The notes beneath the pieces are model-generated. The model was not told the origin of the DNA, did not search any database, and worked only from the letters and a program-made list of their open reading frames with translations. This document shows, one piece after another, positions 34,992 to 45,425 of a stretch of DNA of 64,000 nt. This stretch comes from Tetmemena sp. SeJ-2015. Taxonomy: Eukaryota > Ciliophora > Spirotrichea > Sporadotrichida > Oxytrichidae. Position numbers and translations under genes: made by a program. The stretch is taken from assembly GCA_027382625.1 (NCBI GenBank), contig JAJKFJ010022585.1, positions 1 to 64,000 on the forward strand. The letters are read 5' to 3'. Each line of letters starts with the position of its first letter. The first letter of the stretch is position 1.

Positions 34992-36971
34992 ATGATGAGC
35001 ATGAGCCACAACCCTTAATCCTTCTTCAATACCTCAACAGGGTAGAGTTAACTTTCATCAATAAATGGCTCCCCTTCAAGAAGATAGGGAATCAGCACTT
35101 ATGATTCCAAATTTAAAGGACTTTAAAACGACATTGGAGTGAATAACTGCTTTGTGAACGTGGTCATTTAATCTTTGTGGCATCTTTACAGCTTCAGAGT
35201 GAACTTTCTCGGCTACAAAAACCACAGACACTCATTTAACTCTTTTAAATTGAAATGTAAGTGCTTATTTCTCACTCAGACAAGGAAATATACTTGAGAG
35301 TCAGGACCTAACAGATCATATAGCAACGAAAAAGAAGTAATAGCATTTAAGTCCAGCCTACTGATCTACCACAGACTAATTACTTAAACTCGACTAACAA
35401 TCTATAGACAACAATCAAAATTCTTCTGCAAGGGATCATTCAAACAGTCAAAGTTAGAATGCTGCAGAAATAGAGGAAGAAAAGTAATCACTTACCAAGA
35501 TTAACAGAAAATAGGAGTAGCGAAAAGGAGATGTTGATAGTATGAGTGATGATATCTAGTCCGGACAAATAAAGTCTCACAAAGATGATTTTGGGATTGA
35601 TTATTCACTTTTCTAACCAATTCTGACAAATGAGGAGATGGAATAATTGCAAACAGAAACCAAAGATAAAAAAGTGAAGGAGTTTCGAAAGAAAGTCAAA
35701 GAAAGCGACATCTGCATCTTTTGTAATTTACAGGACTTGTTCACGCGCTATGAATACGGAAGCAGCAAAGTTCTTGAGCCTTCAAAAGTCAGGCAAAGTC
35801 TCGAAAGCATATTTGCTAGCAACACTGATTTATTAATAAGAAGTTATTTAAGATTTATAAAACTTTTCATTGAATTAAAAAAAAATGAATCAATAAATCT
35901 ACTACTGATTTTCAGTTTGGAGCGATGGGATGTGCCTAGGAAACTCTGGAAGATATCCTAAACTATTTGCACAGAGAATACACATATCCAAATTACATTG
36001 AAGAGTACCTTTTAATGGACAAAGATTCTAAGTTTAAGCTAGACAACGAACTTGATGAGTAAGGGTGCGCTCCAAAGTGTCCCTCTCACTAGACCTTTGG
36101 CTAAGAAGTTTGCGAAATAACTTCTTGCAGAAAGTGTAATAGTCTTGGATAGATTTCTTAAATAAGAAGATAGTTTGTTCATCTACATTTTAAATATGTT
36201 ATTCGAATATTAATCTTTCATCAAGTGTATGTTAGTGAGCTCTTGCAGACTATAAAAGAATACAATATCGATAAATTAGAGTTCGAAAAAGGACTCAAGA
36301 AAATCATTCTCCGAGAGGCTGAGTTCCATCTTCAATACTAAGAAATTTTTAAGCTTTTTAATATATCCTTATTATGATTAAGAGCAAACTATCTGTCCAA
36401 AATGCAGCATTCCTTTAAAAGTTCAAGATAAGTGGTTGCTGGAATTGCCAAACATCTACACTTTTAACTTCGTCTATGATTAAAATGAGAGCCCAGGAGA
36501 GAGAAAACTTAGAATAGAGGAAATTTTTTCGATTTTGCCAAATAAGATAAATTTGGATTCTTTTCTAAGAGTAGGAGAGTAACTTAACAAGAATAACACA
36601 TATGTTTTAAGAGGAATGATAACTTACTATGGTAGGCACTATATCGCTTATTTCTACTCTGAAAAGCATGATACTTGGTTCCAATTCAACGATGAGCATA
36701 TCAAGTCTATTGGCAATTTCAAAGAGGTGCAAAGAAAGTGTGTCCAGGGAAGTAGCAGCCAACTACAATATTCTATGAATCAGAGGAAATTCTAAGTATG
36801 GTATTAGATGGAGAAGAAAGCAAATAAGAGGAGGACCAAAAGTAGAAGAAGAAAAAGGTTAAAGAAAACAAAAAATATTACTTCCAAGATAAAAGACTCT
36901 TAACCAACAATTTTATCAGTTATTTAATGCTTATTTTAATAAAAAGACAATTTTTGGATATATTAAGCTGA
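34992..36971 (+). CDS. Ubiquitin carboxyl-terminal hydrolase-like (UBP/USP53-54 type)
   Basis: Peptidase C19 family. After MMSMSHNPQSFFNTSTG comes the Cys box GLQNDIGVNNCFVNVVIQSL with the nucleophile Cys present. Further on are a probable zinc-finger pair (DICIFCNLQDL; GCAPKCPSHQ, SCRKCNS, TICPKCS), FQFGAMGCAQETLEDILNYL and the His box YYGRHYIAYFYSEKHDTWFQ then FNDEHIKSIG. The order resembles plant UBP-related and animal USP53/54 proteins. IES pointers are ACTGATTT (35824/35904) and TAAGA (36339/36379). A 23-nt GT-AG intron starts near 35258. A one-base frame change at the GGG of 36747-36749 separates the His-box domain from the Lys-rich C-terminus ending at TGA 36969-36971. The catalytic Cys and His are visible, so activity is plausible. 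Confidence 0.85.
35824..35903. other. IES in ubiquitin-hydrolase gene, pointer ACTGATTT
   Basis: 80-bp insert between 8-bp repeats at 35824-35831 and 35904-35911. Removal joins FASNTD to FQFGAMGCAQE. Confidence 0.92.
36339..36378. other. IES in ubiquitin-hydrolase gene, pointer TAAGA
   Basis: 40-bp insert between TAAGA at 36339-36343 and 36379-36383. Removal gives FHLQYQEQTICPKCS. Confidence 0.9.
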
Positions 36972-37034
36972 CGAAAATAAAGGATGCTACATGTTTTAGT
37001 GAAAATAACCTTAAATTTATTTTATAAAATTAGG

Positions 37035-40000
37035 TCACATTAACGATTCGTTTTCATAAAATTTTAAACTCAAAACGTTTGTTTTTCTTCTCTTTGGTAT
37101 CTAAACGGAATAAAATAAAGCATACTCTCTTTTTAAATTAGGAAGAGACTTATCTATCTCATTAACTTTTCTCATCTAGCCAATCATGAACGATCTATAT
37201 TTGAGTCTAGCTTCATTTTGAACTCTCTAATCTAGAGTTTAATAGTTAGAAAATGGATCTTTTTTTCTTCTCGGCTAAGGGGAATTGCTCAAACTTCTTG
37301 CTTGATCACTACTATGGTCTCTAGCATTTCCTTCTTTGCTTTAATCTAGGCCATTTCCCTTTTGATTAATTGAATCGAGCTGCTTAGGTTCTTAAAAGAC
37401 AGGAAGCTTTATATCATAGAATGAGGGATAGAATTCATCTTTTGTAGCTGGATCAAACTCATTTCTTGAAGCTGAAATATGATCTTAATAGCTCATGTTT
37501 AAAGTTTGATAAACTAAATATGATTATTTAGAAATTGTCGATACATCATCTTTTAAAGTTTAGCTGCTTCTAACCTTGTTATTATTTTGAACATCATTTT
37601 CTTCCTGCGCTATCAAGGTAGTGATGCTTCTATTCTATTGCTATTTGAGTTGTCTTATCTTTTCCTCTAAGTCTCTTCTCTTTACCATTTAATTATCTAT
37701 GTAATGCTATGTCTTCTTTGGATCTTTCTAATAGAAAACAGACTATCATCAATTACTAATGAAAGAAATAAGATATTAGCATAAACAGGCAATATCTCAG
37801 CTCTTCGAGCTAGGGAAATTGGTTTCAAAGTATTGGCATTCAAAAGCTGTATCTTTCTCGTTTCGGATTGCTGCGATCCATAATACGCAGAGTTAAAGTA
37901 AGGTCCTCCTGAACTTTTTTATCCTTATTTCTTGTCATCAAAATCTTTATTATTCATAAAAGCCTCATCTTTTAATTAGACGACGCTGCTAAACGATTGG
38001 TTCAGACTTTTCTTAGCCTCGCTAAGTGCATTCACTCTATTAAACCTCAGGCTCTTCTATGAAGCTGTCGAACTTGAAGTGAAATTAACACTCTTTTTCA
38101 AACTACCACCATTCGATAGAATACTGCTCGATTAGTTTTATGAAAGTTAAGGAATTAAGTTACTCTAAGAAGAAAAGTCTTGCACGCCATAGTGTGACAT
38201 TTAATTTCTCTCTAATTGAGAGTTTATCTGATTTGTAAACAAATATAATAGGATTTAATGATTCAAATACACTCTCTAAATTTCTCGTGGATTATGTATT
38301 GAATTAAGATTTTGGATATCTTGCCTGTTACCGAGTGCTTTATTCGGAGAAATATGTTCTATAGAGCCTAAGTTTTCATACTAGTTTCTTTTATTTATGT
38401 TAATGAGACTCTTGCTGTTCATATCTTCCAATGAGTCATGAATAGACATGTTTTGCAAACTATGCTTTGATTGATCTCTATTGACGTTTTAAACAAAAGT
38501 TACATACAAGTTTCCCTCAATATTTGGAAAGTGAAGCTAAGATCCGCTGGAACCTTAATTTAAAGTTCTTTTGATATTCCCAAATGAGTTATTCAGATCA
38601 ACTTAAAAGCTGATGGTATTTTTAACCTTCATCATTTGGGAAGCTGACCTTGGCTCGGTAAGAGCCATAACTTTCTTTGTGAGGCCAGGAGTCATGTATT
38701 TTCTTTCTTTATCTTAAGTCTGCTCTTAAATAGACTCCTCATTAAAATCCTTATCTTCTCCATTTTTGACTACTTGCTTTACTGTCTAGTTGATATTTTT
38801 CATCCTCTGCAATACAAATTCCTTTCTCTTGTAAGATCCCTTTTCTAAGAATTTTACAAACTACTGAGGCAATTTGCTGACCATGTCTGCTCTGCTAATC
38901 TCCAAGGCTTGAACTTTACCAACAGCTACAACGCTAAAGTAAAACGGTTCATGGCCCATTGAATATTATCACATCCTCGCCCACCCATTAAGCTTTTCCT
39001 TTTACTCCGAACTTGAATTGATTTGTTGTTCGAGACATATACCCTCTCTTCTTTCTATCTTCCTTCAAAGTTTGCAGGCCTCTTGCGTTTTTCTTCAAGA
39101 CTTGTCCATCCTTCTGTAAATTTCACATCTAATGGATTTTCCTTTGAAAGTAGGACACATTCACCTTCCTTGATTATATATGCTGAATTGAAAGTTTCTC
39201 CCTCTCTTATTATCTTCTAGCCTGGGTAAAACTATTTTTCAACAAAGCAGCGGGCAATTTTATCTCTTGCGGCTGCAGAAATCCTATCAAACCCAAATAT
39301 CGTTTAAGTTAGAAATCCCAGTAGCTACTTATGCTGTTCTGAAGAGTTTATTTTCTAAAATAGTTATAACAAGAATAAAGTTACATTCAATATCTAATCA
39401 ATTTTGGAAACTAATGCTCTGACTATTAAAGTCTCTGGTTTGATTGCCATCACAAAAGAAGGACGCCACTTGCTTCCTGTGAGCGAGTAGTACTAACCAA
39501 AGCAATCGCAGACATTTATGGCTTTAATCTCTTCATTCTTTCTCCATGCTGGAGTTTGGACCGCCTCTGTCTATTGTTAAGTTTACTCTTCAGTTTATGC
39601 TTAATTTGAGGGTGGATTTTAATCCTTATTTTTAGGAGACTGCCCAACAGAGAGCTTTACAGGCCTTTGAGCGACAATAGTCATTTTCCTTCCTCTTGCC
39701 TGATTAATGTCCAGCTAATCAGTGAAAGATTCTACGGCTACAGGTTCTTACTATATCAGAACAGGCTTTGCATTGAAGTCAGTTTTCAACATCTAAACCT
39801 TATAAAAAGTGTAAAATTTACTTAAGATAGAGCTCTGTCGTTATTTATAATAAGGGCCTCTCCTTGAAGTAGAATGTATAGGTAACTTGTTTCTCTTTAG
39901 TCAAATACAATATCATGAGTCGCGAATGTTAATGCCTCTAAGGAATTCGCTAGCTATTCACAGTTAAAAATTAATTGACTAGTTACAAAGCGTGTATCTT

Positions 40001-40212
40001 ACCTCTGTTTTAAATTAATTTGGTATGTCTTTGAACACAGGAATATCTTTGAATGCATTTTTTATGATCACCATATCTTCTTCTTCGTTCACTAGGCATT
40101 AATTATAAATTAAATAGCATCCTTTCTTTTTCTTGATAATTTCGTGAAGATGTTTGAGTCTGATATCCACTTGCAACTTTGAGGTGGGAGAAATTTCACT
40201 ATATCCAATCAT
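37035..40212 (-). CDS. Protein with two cyclic-nucleotide-binding-like domains and a long disordered tail
   Basis: The start MIGYSEISPTSKLQVDIRLK is followed by ITF-like residues and a first cNBD half (LANSLEALTFATHDIVFDQ, YLYILLQGEAL). The second domain reads IARCFVEKQFYPGQKIIREG, AYIIKEGECVLLSKENPLDV, WVGEDVIIFNG and FYFSVVAVGKVQALEISRAD, the standard beta-roll/hinge order. The phosphate-binding cassette lacks the usual Arg, so nucleotide binding is doubtful. The remaining ~500 residues are Ser/Gln-rich and end YENESLM at the TGA complement 37035-37037. An intron lies near 39961-40010. A one-base frame change sits in the homopolymer CCC at 38955-38957. The gene is convergent with the upstream hydrolase-like gene, 63 bp apart. 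It is not a kinase: no catalytic domain is seen. Confidence 0.82.
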
Positions 40213-40483
40213 CTTAATTTATTAATTTAGTAGTCACTGATTCGAATATAATAATTTTTATTTATACTTTGCCATCTGTGAATTCTTAATCATAATTTAT
40301 GATTCTTATGAGCAGATATTTTAGTTACTGAAAGAGTAAACAAACAACTTAATGAAGAGAAAATTTAATATTATGATCCAATAAATTATTAAACTAATAA
40401 AATATTTAAGAAGAATTAGTTTGAATAGAAGAATTTAAACGATTGAGTAAAATGTTTTTAAGTCAAATTGAATTATTAAATGC

Positions 40484-42995
40484 TCAGTAGTGAATTCTTT
40501 TGTATCTCTGCATGCTGTCGTGGAAAGCCCACCAGTTTCCTTGAGTTTCCATGTACAGAGATTCTAGCTCTGGTTCCATGTGGTACTCTGGCATCCAACC
40601 AGTGAAAATAATATAACTTATTAAAAAGTGATGTGGTAGTATCTCGCCATCATTCTGAAATCATTCAAGGCTAAGTTCTCAACCTAGGCATGATAGCCTG
40701 CTGGCATGTTTATCATCTCAGGAGTGCAAAGGTGGTTGAACTGACGATAGTGAGTTGTGCTGCCAAGCTTCACTCCATTTCTAATCATATGACCATCAAA
40801 TCGCATGAATAGGCGTGCTAATGCAAGATCTTGAGGAGGAATTCTGCCTCTCAACTTGTTGTTATTGTCGTATCTAAAACTAAGGTAAATACCATTAGTC
40901 TTTAAAATTAAATTGATTGGTACTCTGAGGGCTTGAAGAAATCATTATAACCATCTAGGATGATCATTGTGAAAAATTTGTCGTTGTGATAAAGCTGCTC
41001 TAAAAGTTCAGCAATTGCGCAAGTGGCTAGGTCATGGTTTTCAATTCCGAAGTTGGCTATATCAATTAACTTTTTGGGCTCAGGAAGCTTTTGACCCAAT
41101 CTTGTATCCATCTCTTCATAGATAATTTCAAGATCCTTTGCTTAAAATATATAGCTGAGTCATAAAATTTAAGCGCTTCATGCTCGTAGAGAATTTCTTT
41201 CCAGGAGTCAGTCCAACACTATCTCAATTCATCCCAAACTCTTGGGCAAGGCTCTGGGTCACCATCTCTCACTCCGGTCACATCCATCTTGCCATAGATA
41301 GAAAGGTTAACATCAACTAAGTAAATTACTGCTTAATTATAATGATGATTAAATCAGTCTCCTTAAAAAGCTTCTAGTTTGAATGAATAAGGTCGCTGAG
41401 AACTCTAAGTGCAACCCACTTTTGTAGGTAAAGTCCATTTTTAAATCTGAAAATGTCATCTGTGCCGTCTGTGAAATGCTCGCACCTTGGAATTGTAACT
41501 ACTGCCCATCCTGATTCATGAGCCCAAGCGGCAGCATAGGTTAAGATTTAAGATTTACCACAGCCTCTGGGTCCCCAGAGAAGGCAACCTGAATTCACTC
41601 CTCTGAAGTTATAATCAATTAAATTATCTCTACTGAATAAATACAGAATTTATATGTAGAATAGGAAGAGTGACTTATCTTATTTCTTCAGGTCTCCACA
41701 GGGCATGGCAATTTTTATGATAGCTTGCAGTATATAGTTTATATTTGTGCTCTTCATTAACTTGAAGCTCAGAGTGTTCGCCTAGGTTGCTCTTTACTAG
41801 ATTGATGTCAATTTGTTTCAAGTGCAAGAAAATTTCAAATAAGCTCTGTGGGTTCAAATTCTTTAGAATCATGGTCTCATGAAGAGCCTTGACTATTTGA
41901 TCGATCAAATAACAATTTGAAATTAATATTGATATTAATTTTGAATCACTTGCTATCTAGCTTCTTTTAAGCAAAGATGATATCTAATGGGCTTCTTTCT
42001 AAGCTCCTGTACAAGTAGGTGCACAACTCCATCGAAAGTTGCTGGAGACTAAAAGAGTTTCTTGAGTTCCTAATGATAAGTAGGATTAGAATCTCTAAAC
42101 TAGAAAATGTAATCATGCAACTCTAAACTGAAATCTTGCTAGATAGCTGTGAACAAAGTTTCTTCTTTAATAACCTCCTGCCTCACATCAGAGTTTATAG
42201 ATACAAAATGAAAATGAGTTTGTCATTTTCATGATAGAGAGATAGTCAACATTCCTCTCATGAGGAAGTGTCAATCTAGCGAGATCGTTGGTTAGACGCA
42301 AGCCTTCCTCTCTCGTCATTATTCCAAATGTATTTGTGAGTCCAAACTCATTCTTTCCATATCTCCCTATAAACTCAGATGGGAACATTCGAGTCCAGTG
42401 GGCGTGTGGGAAGATAGTATACTTGCCAATGTCTTCGAAGGTGTGAAATCTAAGGCCCTCTCCTTCTGCATTTGAAAAAGTTTAAAGAATATCTGAGAGA
42501 GGAACTTTATCTAGGGCATCTTCAGGATCTGGCAAACGCAAATCATCTGGTTCTATAATCCTTGCCAAATTATCTTTACGCTGACGATAGGCCTCCATTA
42601 CTTCCTTTCTCTCTGCCATGTTGCTAATTCTTTATTTGAATTGCTCTAATAATTGTAGCTCCAGTTTCTCCTCAATAAGTATAGCTCATATAAAAATGAC
42701 ACATATTTTAAGATCAATCTTAGGAAGAATATTTCTAGTGTAGAGGAAGAAATAATCAATGACAGTCTTTCTCTTTCCCATTTGTAGATCGCGGTCTGCT
42801 TTAAGAGTTTGAGGATCAAGGCCATCGGGGCGCAGCAATCTCTAGATAGAGTGGCGCTTGTTTTTGGAGATAATATCTCTAAGCTTAGCTGCGTTCATCA
42901 TGGGGTTGATGAACTAATTAGCCTCTTTCAAATTAAATCTAACTTCACTAATAAAGATAATTTATGAAATGTATAGATCCGAGAGTGCGTGACAT
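40484..42995 (-). CDS. DAP3: Mitochondrial ribosomal protein mS29 (DAP3)
   Basis: P-loop GTPase-like component of the mitochondrial small subunit. Seen: FHTFEDIGKYTIFPHAHW and MFPSEFIGRYGKNEF (the DAP3 N-terminal block), Walker A GCLLWGPRGCGKSKILTYAA, WAVVTIPRCEHFTDG, SWKEILYEHEALKFYD, CAIAELLEQLYHND, FTMIILDGYNDFFKPSEY (Walker B/sensor strand), IPPQDLALARLFMRFDGHMI and the C-terminal YMETQGNWWAFHDSMQRYK. Upstream there is a roughly 150-residue extension rich in charged residues (AERKEVMEAYRQRKDNLARI). The first Met, MSRTLGSIHF, gives a plausible matrix-targeting start after one small IES. At least four frame breaks in the body correspond to unresolved IESs or introns (e.g. near 41330-41360 and 41640-41680). 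The TGA complement is 40484-40486. Confidence 0.88.
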
Positions 42996-44113
42996 ATTTA
43001 ATAATTATTTAATATTTAAGGCTCTTAAAAATATATAAACTCCCCAGGTATAATTTGTCCTTTTAATTCATACCTACTCTATGATTTAATTTTGTAAATG
43101 CATTTTGAATAACTTCCTCAAGGTGGCATTTAAATATTTTCTAAAATGTTAAAATATTAATTTGGCTAGCCAAAAAAGTTTAATTAGATCATTACTAGTA
43201 AATTTATTTAGAAATTTATTTTTCTCTCATTAAATTCTAATCTATATCAGAAATTAATTAAAATCAAGTTATTTTAATGCGATTCAGGACTTAAAAAAAG
43301 AAGAATTACTAAGAAAAGTGAAATTACTCATTATAATTAGACTTAATAAATCAAAATTAGTTAATTTAAGAAAATTCTGTAATAAAAATGCTTTATTAAA
43401 AATTTTGACTATAAAATGACAGGAGATGCATCTCGTTCTTACTTATTAATTATTCTAAACTATTCAAAATATGTGTTTATATTCTCAACAAATTTAAATA
43501 AAATAATATTCGTGCGATGATATTTATAGACAATCATAATGAGGATAATTATCAATAATACACTATAACTATTTATTAAAAATCAAAAGATAATTATTCA
43601 AAGAAAAAAAGAATTTAATTAGACAAAGGAGCACATAAAGGCAATATAATTTAATAAATAAAAATATTAAATTTGATTTTATATAATGAAGTAAGTAAAA
43701 ACATCCACTATGAAGCTTATTCCTCATCTCGATTTTTGGATAGATGAAATTCTACCATAAATATGTTAGAGTAATCAATAGCTCAAAATTTTTTAAAGAT
43801 TTTACTTCTAAGTTCTGGATATTTTTGAGTTAATCATCGTTGGTTTCTTGCCCAAATCTTTGCAAACATCCATCATAAATTTTCCTAATTGAGTTTTCTT
43901 AACTTTATTTGAAGGGAATTTTCAATTTGTGTGCATGGATGGAAAAAATAAGAGCTGGAGTTTTCAAAAGAGCAGGGACTGATTAAAACCTAAGAATTAA
44001 AAAAGAAAATGTCAAAACTAAAATAAAAGCAAGAAAAATTAAGGAAGATCAGATTTAAAGGGAAAATATATTAACTTATCATATATTTAAAATTTTTATT
44101 TTTAATGCTGTTT
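42996..44113. other. AT-rich DNA with weak coding traces
   Basis: Mostly very AT-rich. On the minus strand at about 43700-43900 there are short open pieces such as TNDDQLKNIQNLEVKSLKN and IDYSNIFMVEFHLSKNRDEE. They are in different frames and may be MDS fragments. No gene can be assembled from them here. Confidence 0.4.
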
Positions 44114-44476
44114 TTTCTTCCATCTCCACAAATTTCGTCATTTTTCTTTTTTTAACATTTTGTTCTGGGAAAACAAAAGTGAGTTTTGTTTTTTTTGTCT
44201 CCTCTCTGGAGGAATGGAAAAGCTTCTTTTCCATTCTTCAAAACTTTTAAAGCTTGTGGATGAATACGCTGACTATCAGATCACTTTGATGAACTTAGGC
44301 AAGACACAAAGTGTCAAAAGTGTTCAAAAGACTTTAACTCAAGAATATAAATCAGGAAGAGTTCCTTCTGAGAGGAGACAAGGCAGAAAAGGAGGCTAAA
44401 CTCACATTTTCGCTTTCCAGAACTAAAAGTAGTATACAAAAGATAAATGCACAGAAATTTGTGGAGATGGAAGAAA
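44114..44476. repeat. Foldback element with imperfect ~75-bp terminal inverted repeats
   Basis: The outer 23 bp (44114-44136) are perfectly inverted at 44454-44476. The inverted match continues inward with gaps, e.g. TTCTGGGAAAACAAAAGTGAG at 44163-44183 against the complement of 44401-44420. The middle holds an 11-bp-stem palindrome (44212-44236). The 79-codon ORF at 44160-44399 spans both arms and is probably fortuitous, although part of it (KLVDEYADYQITLMNLGK) looks protein-like. A MITE-like element or an IES capable of hairpin formation are both possible. Confidence 0.75.
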
Positions 44477-45425
44477 CAAACAGTCATTAAAAATGAATAA
44501 ATTTTAAATATATGATAAGTTAATATATTTCTCTTCAACTCTGATCTCTGGCCTTAGAGTTTTCTTCTTGCTTTGTATTTCTACTGTGTTTAGACGATTT
44601 TCTTTTAAATTCTTAGGTATAGTTAGCTTTGGGTGCTTTTAAAATAGCTTCGTACTATTACCGGAATTGATGAGAGTAGAATCACCCTGTTATTTGGCAA
44701 TATAATACTCGATCAACTAATTTATTAATTTAAAATTTAAAGGAGTAAAACATTTTTTATTTTAAACATTAGACCTGGCCATTGAATCTGATAGGAATCG
44801 TCAATGGTTCGCAATTGCTAATGATTTTCACAGTAAATCAATATCACTCTCCCAATCAAAGTGCATATTATAGGGAAGATATGATTAGATTATCTCATAA
44901 ATAGTTGCAGAAATACAGATATTTACACATTTAGATTCAAACTGACTAGGATTTATGTAGTAGTAATTGTTATCTCCAGTTTTAAATTCAAGTTTTAAGA
45001 TCTAAGCCATCTTCAAGTAACAAAAATTGTAGATTTAGCGGCTTCCATTTCACTAATTGTTCATTCATTTTCTAGAAATCATCTCTCTAATCGTTTCTAA
45101 AATCTTTGGCATTATTAAAAATATTATCTTACCTTTGCGAATAGTTTAGGAAAGAACTTTTCTGGGTATTTATTTTCTACAAAATGTCTGCGTTCTAATT
45201 CTAGTAGTGAGTTGCAGTCGTTGAATCTAAGCGTCTCTCTCTCAAACCCATTTTGTTTAATTCATTTATAAATTAATAAATTTCATTTTTAATCAGCTTC
45301 ATTAATTCATCAAAACACTTTTGTATTTCTGCAACTATTTATGAGATAATCTAATCATATCTTCCCTATAACAATTGCCACCCTAAATTATAATTCTTCT
45401 ATTTATTGAAGGAATATAAATAAAA
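44402..45425 (-). CDS. Fragmented unknown gene containing a 49-bp inverted repeat
   Basis: Minus-strand open pieces, N to C: GWQLLQGRYDQIISQIVAEI then QKCFDELMKLIKNEIYQFIN, then MGLRERRLDSTTATHYQNQN, a 36-nt GT-AG intron (gtaagat...ttttag, around 45100), RDDFQKMNEQLVKWKPLNLQ, ILKLEFKTGDNNYYYINPSQ, KIISNCEPLTIPIRFNGQ and EYYIAKQQGDSTLINSGNST. These read like one protein broken by IESs. The first block is helical/coiled. No family is recognised. The coding blocks at each end overlap the two arms of the 49-bp inverted repeat (44869-44917, 45322-45370), so an inverted MDS is possible. Boundaries are approximate. Confidence 0.45.
44869..44917 (+). repeat. Left arm of 49-bp perfect inverted repeat
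   Basis: The 49 bases starting TATAGGGAAGATATGATTAG are exactly the reverse complement of 45322-45370. The arms are 404 bp apart. Read outward from either arm, the Gln code gives the same peptide QGRYDQIISQIVAEIQ. Confidence 0.97.
45322..45370 (-). repeat. Right arm of 49-bp perfect inverted repeat
   Basis: Reverse complement of 44869-44917 with no mismatch. On the minus strand it is inside a continuous open frame (LLQGRYDQIISQIVAEIQKC). Confidence 0.97.

Noticed and set aside
39023..39220. Plus-strand 65-codon ORF
   Set aside because: Antisense shadow of the second cyclic-nucleotide-binding-like domain encoded on the minus strand.
44160..44399. 79-codon ORF as a real gene
   Set aside because: It starts in one arm and ends at the edge of the other arm of a foldback repeat and has no support from neighbouring frames.
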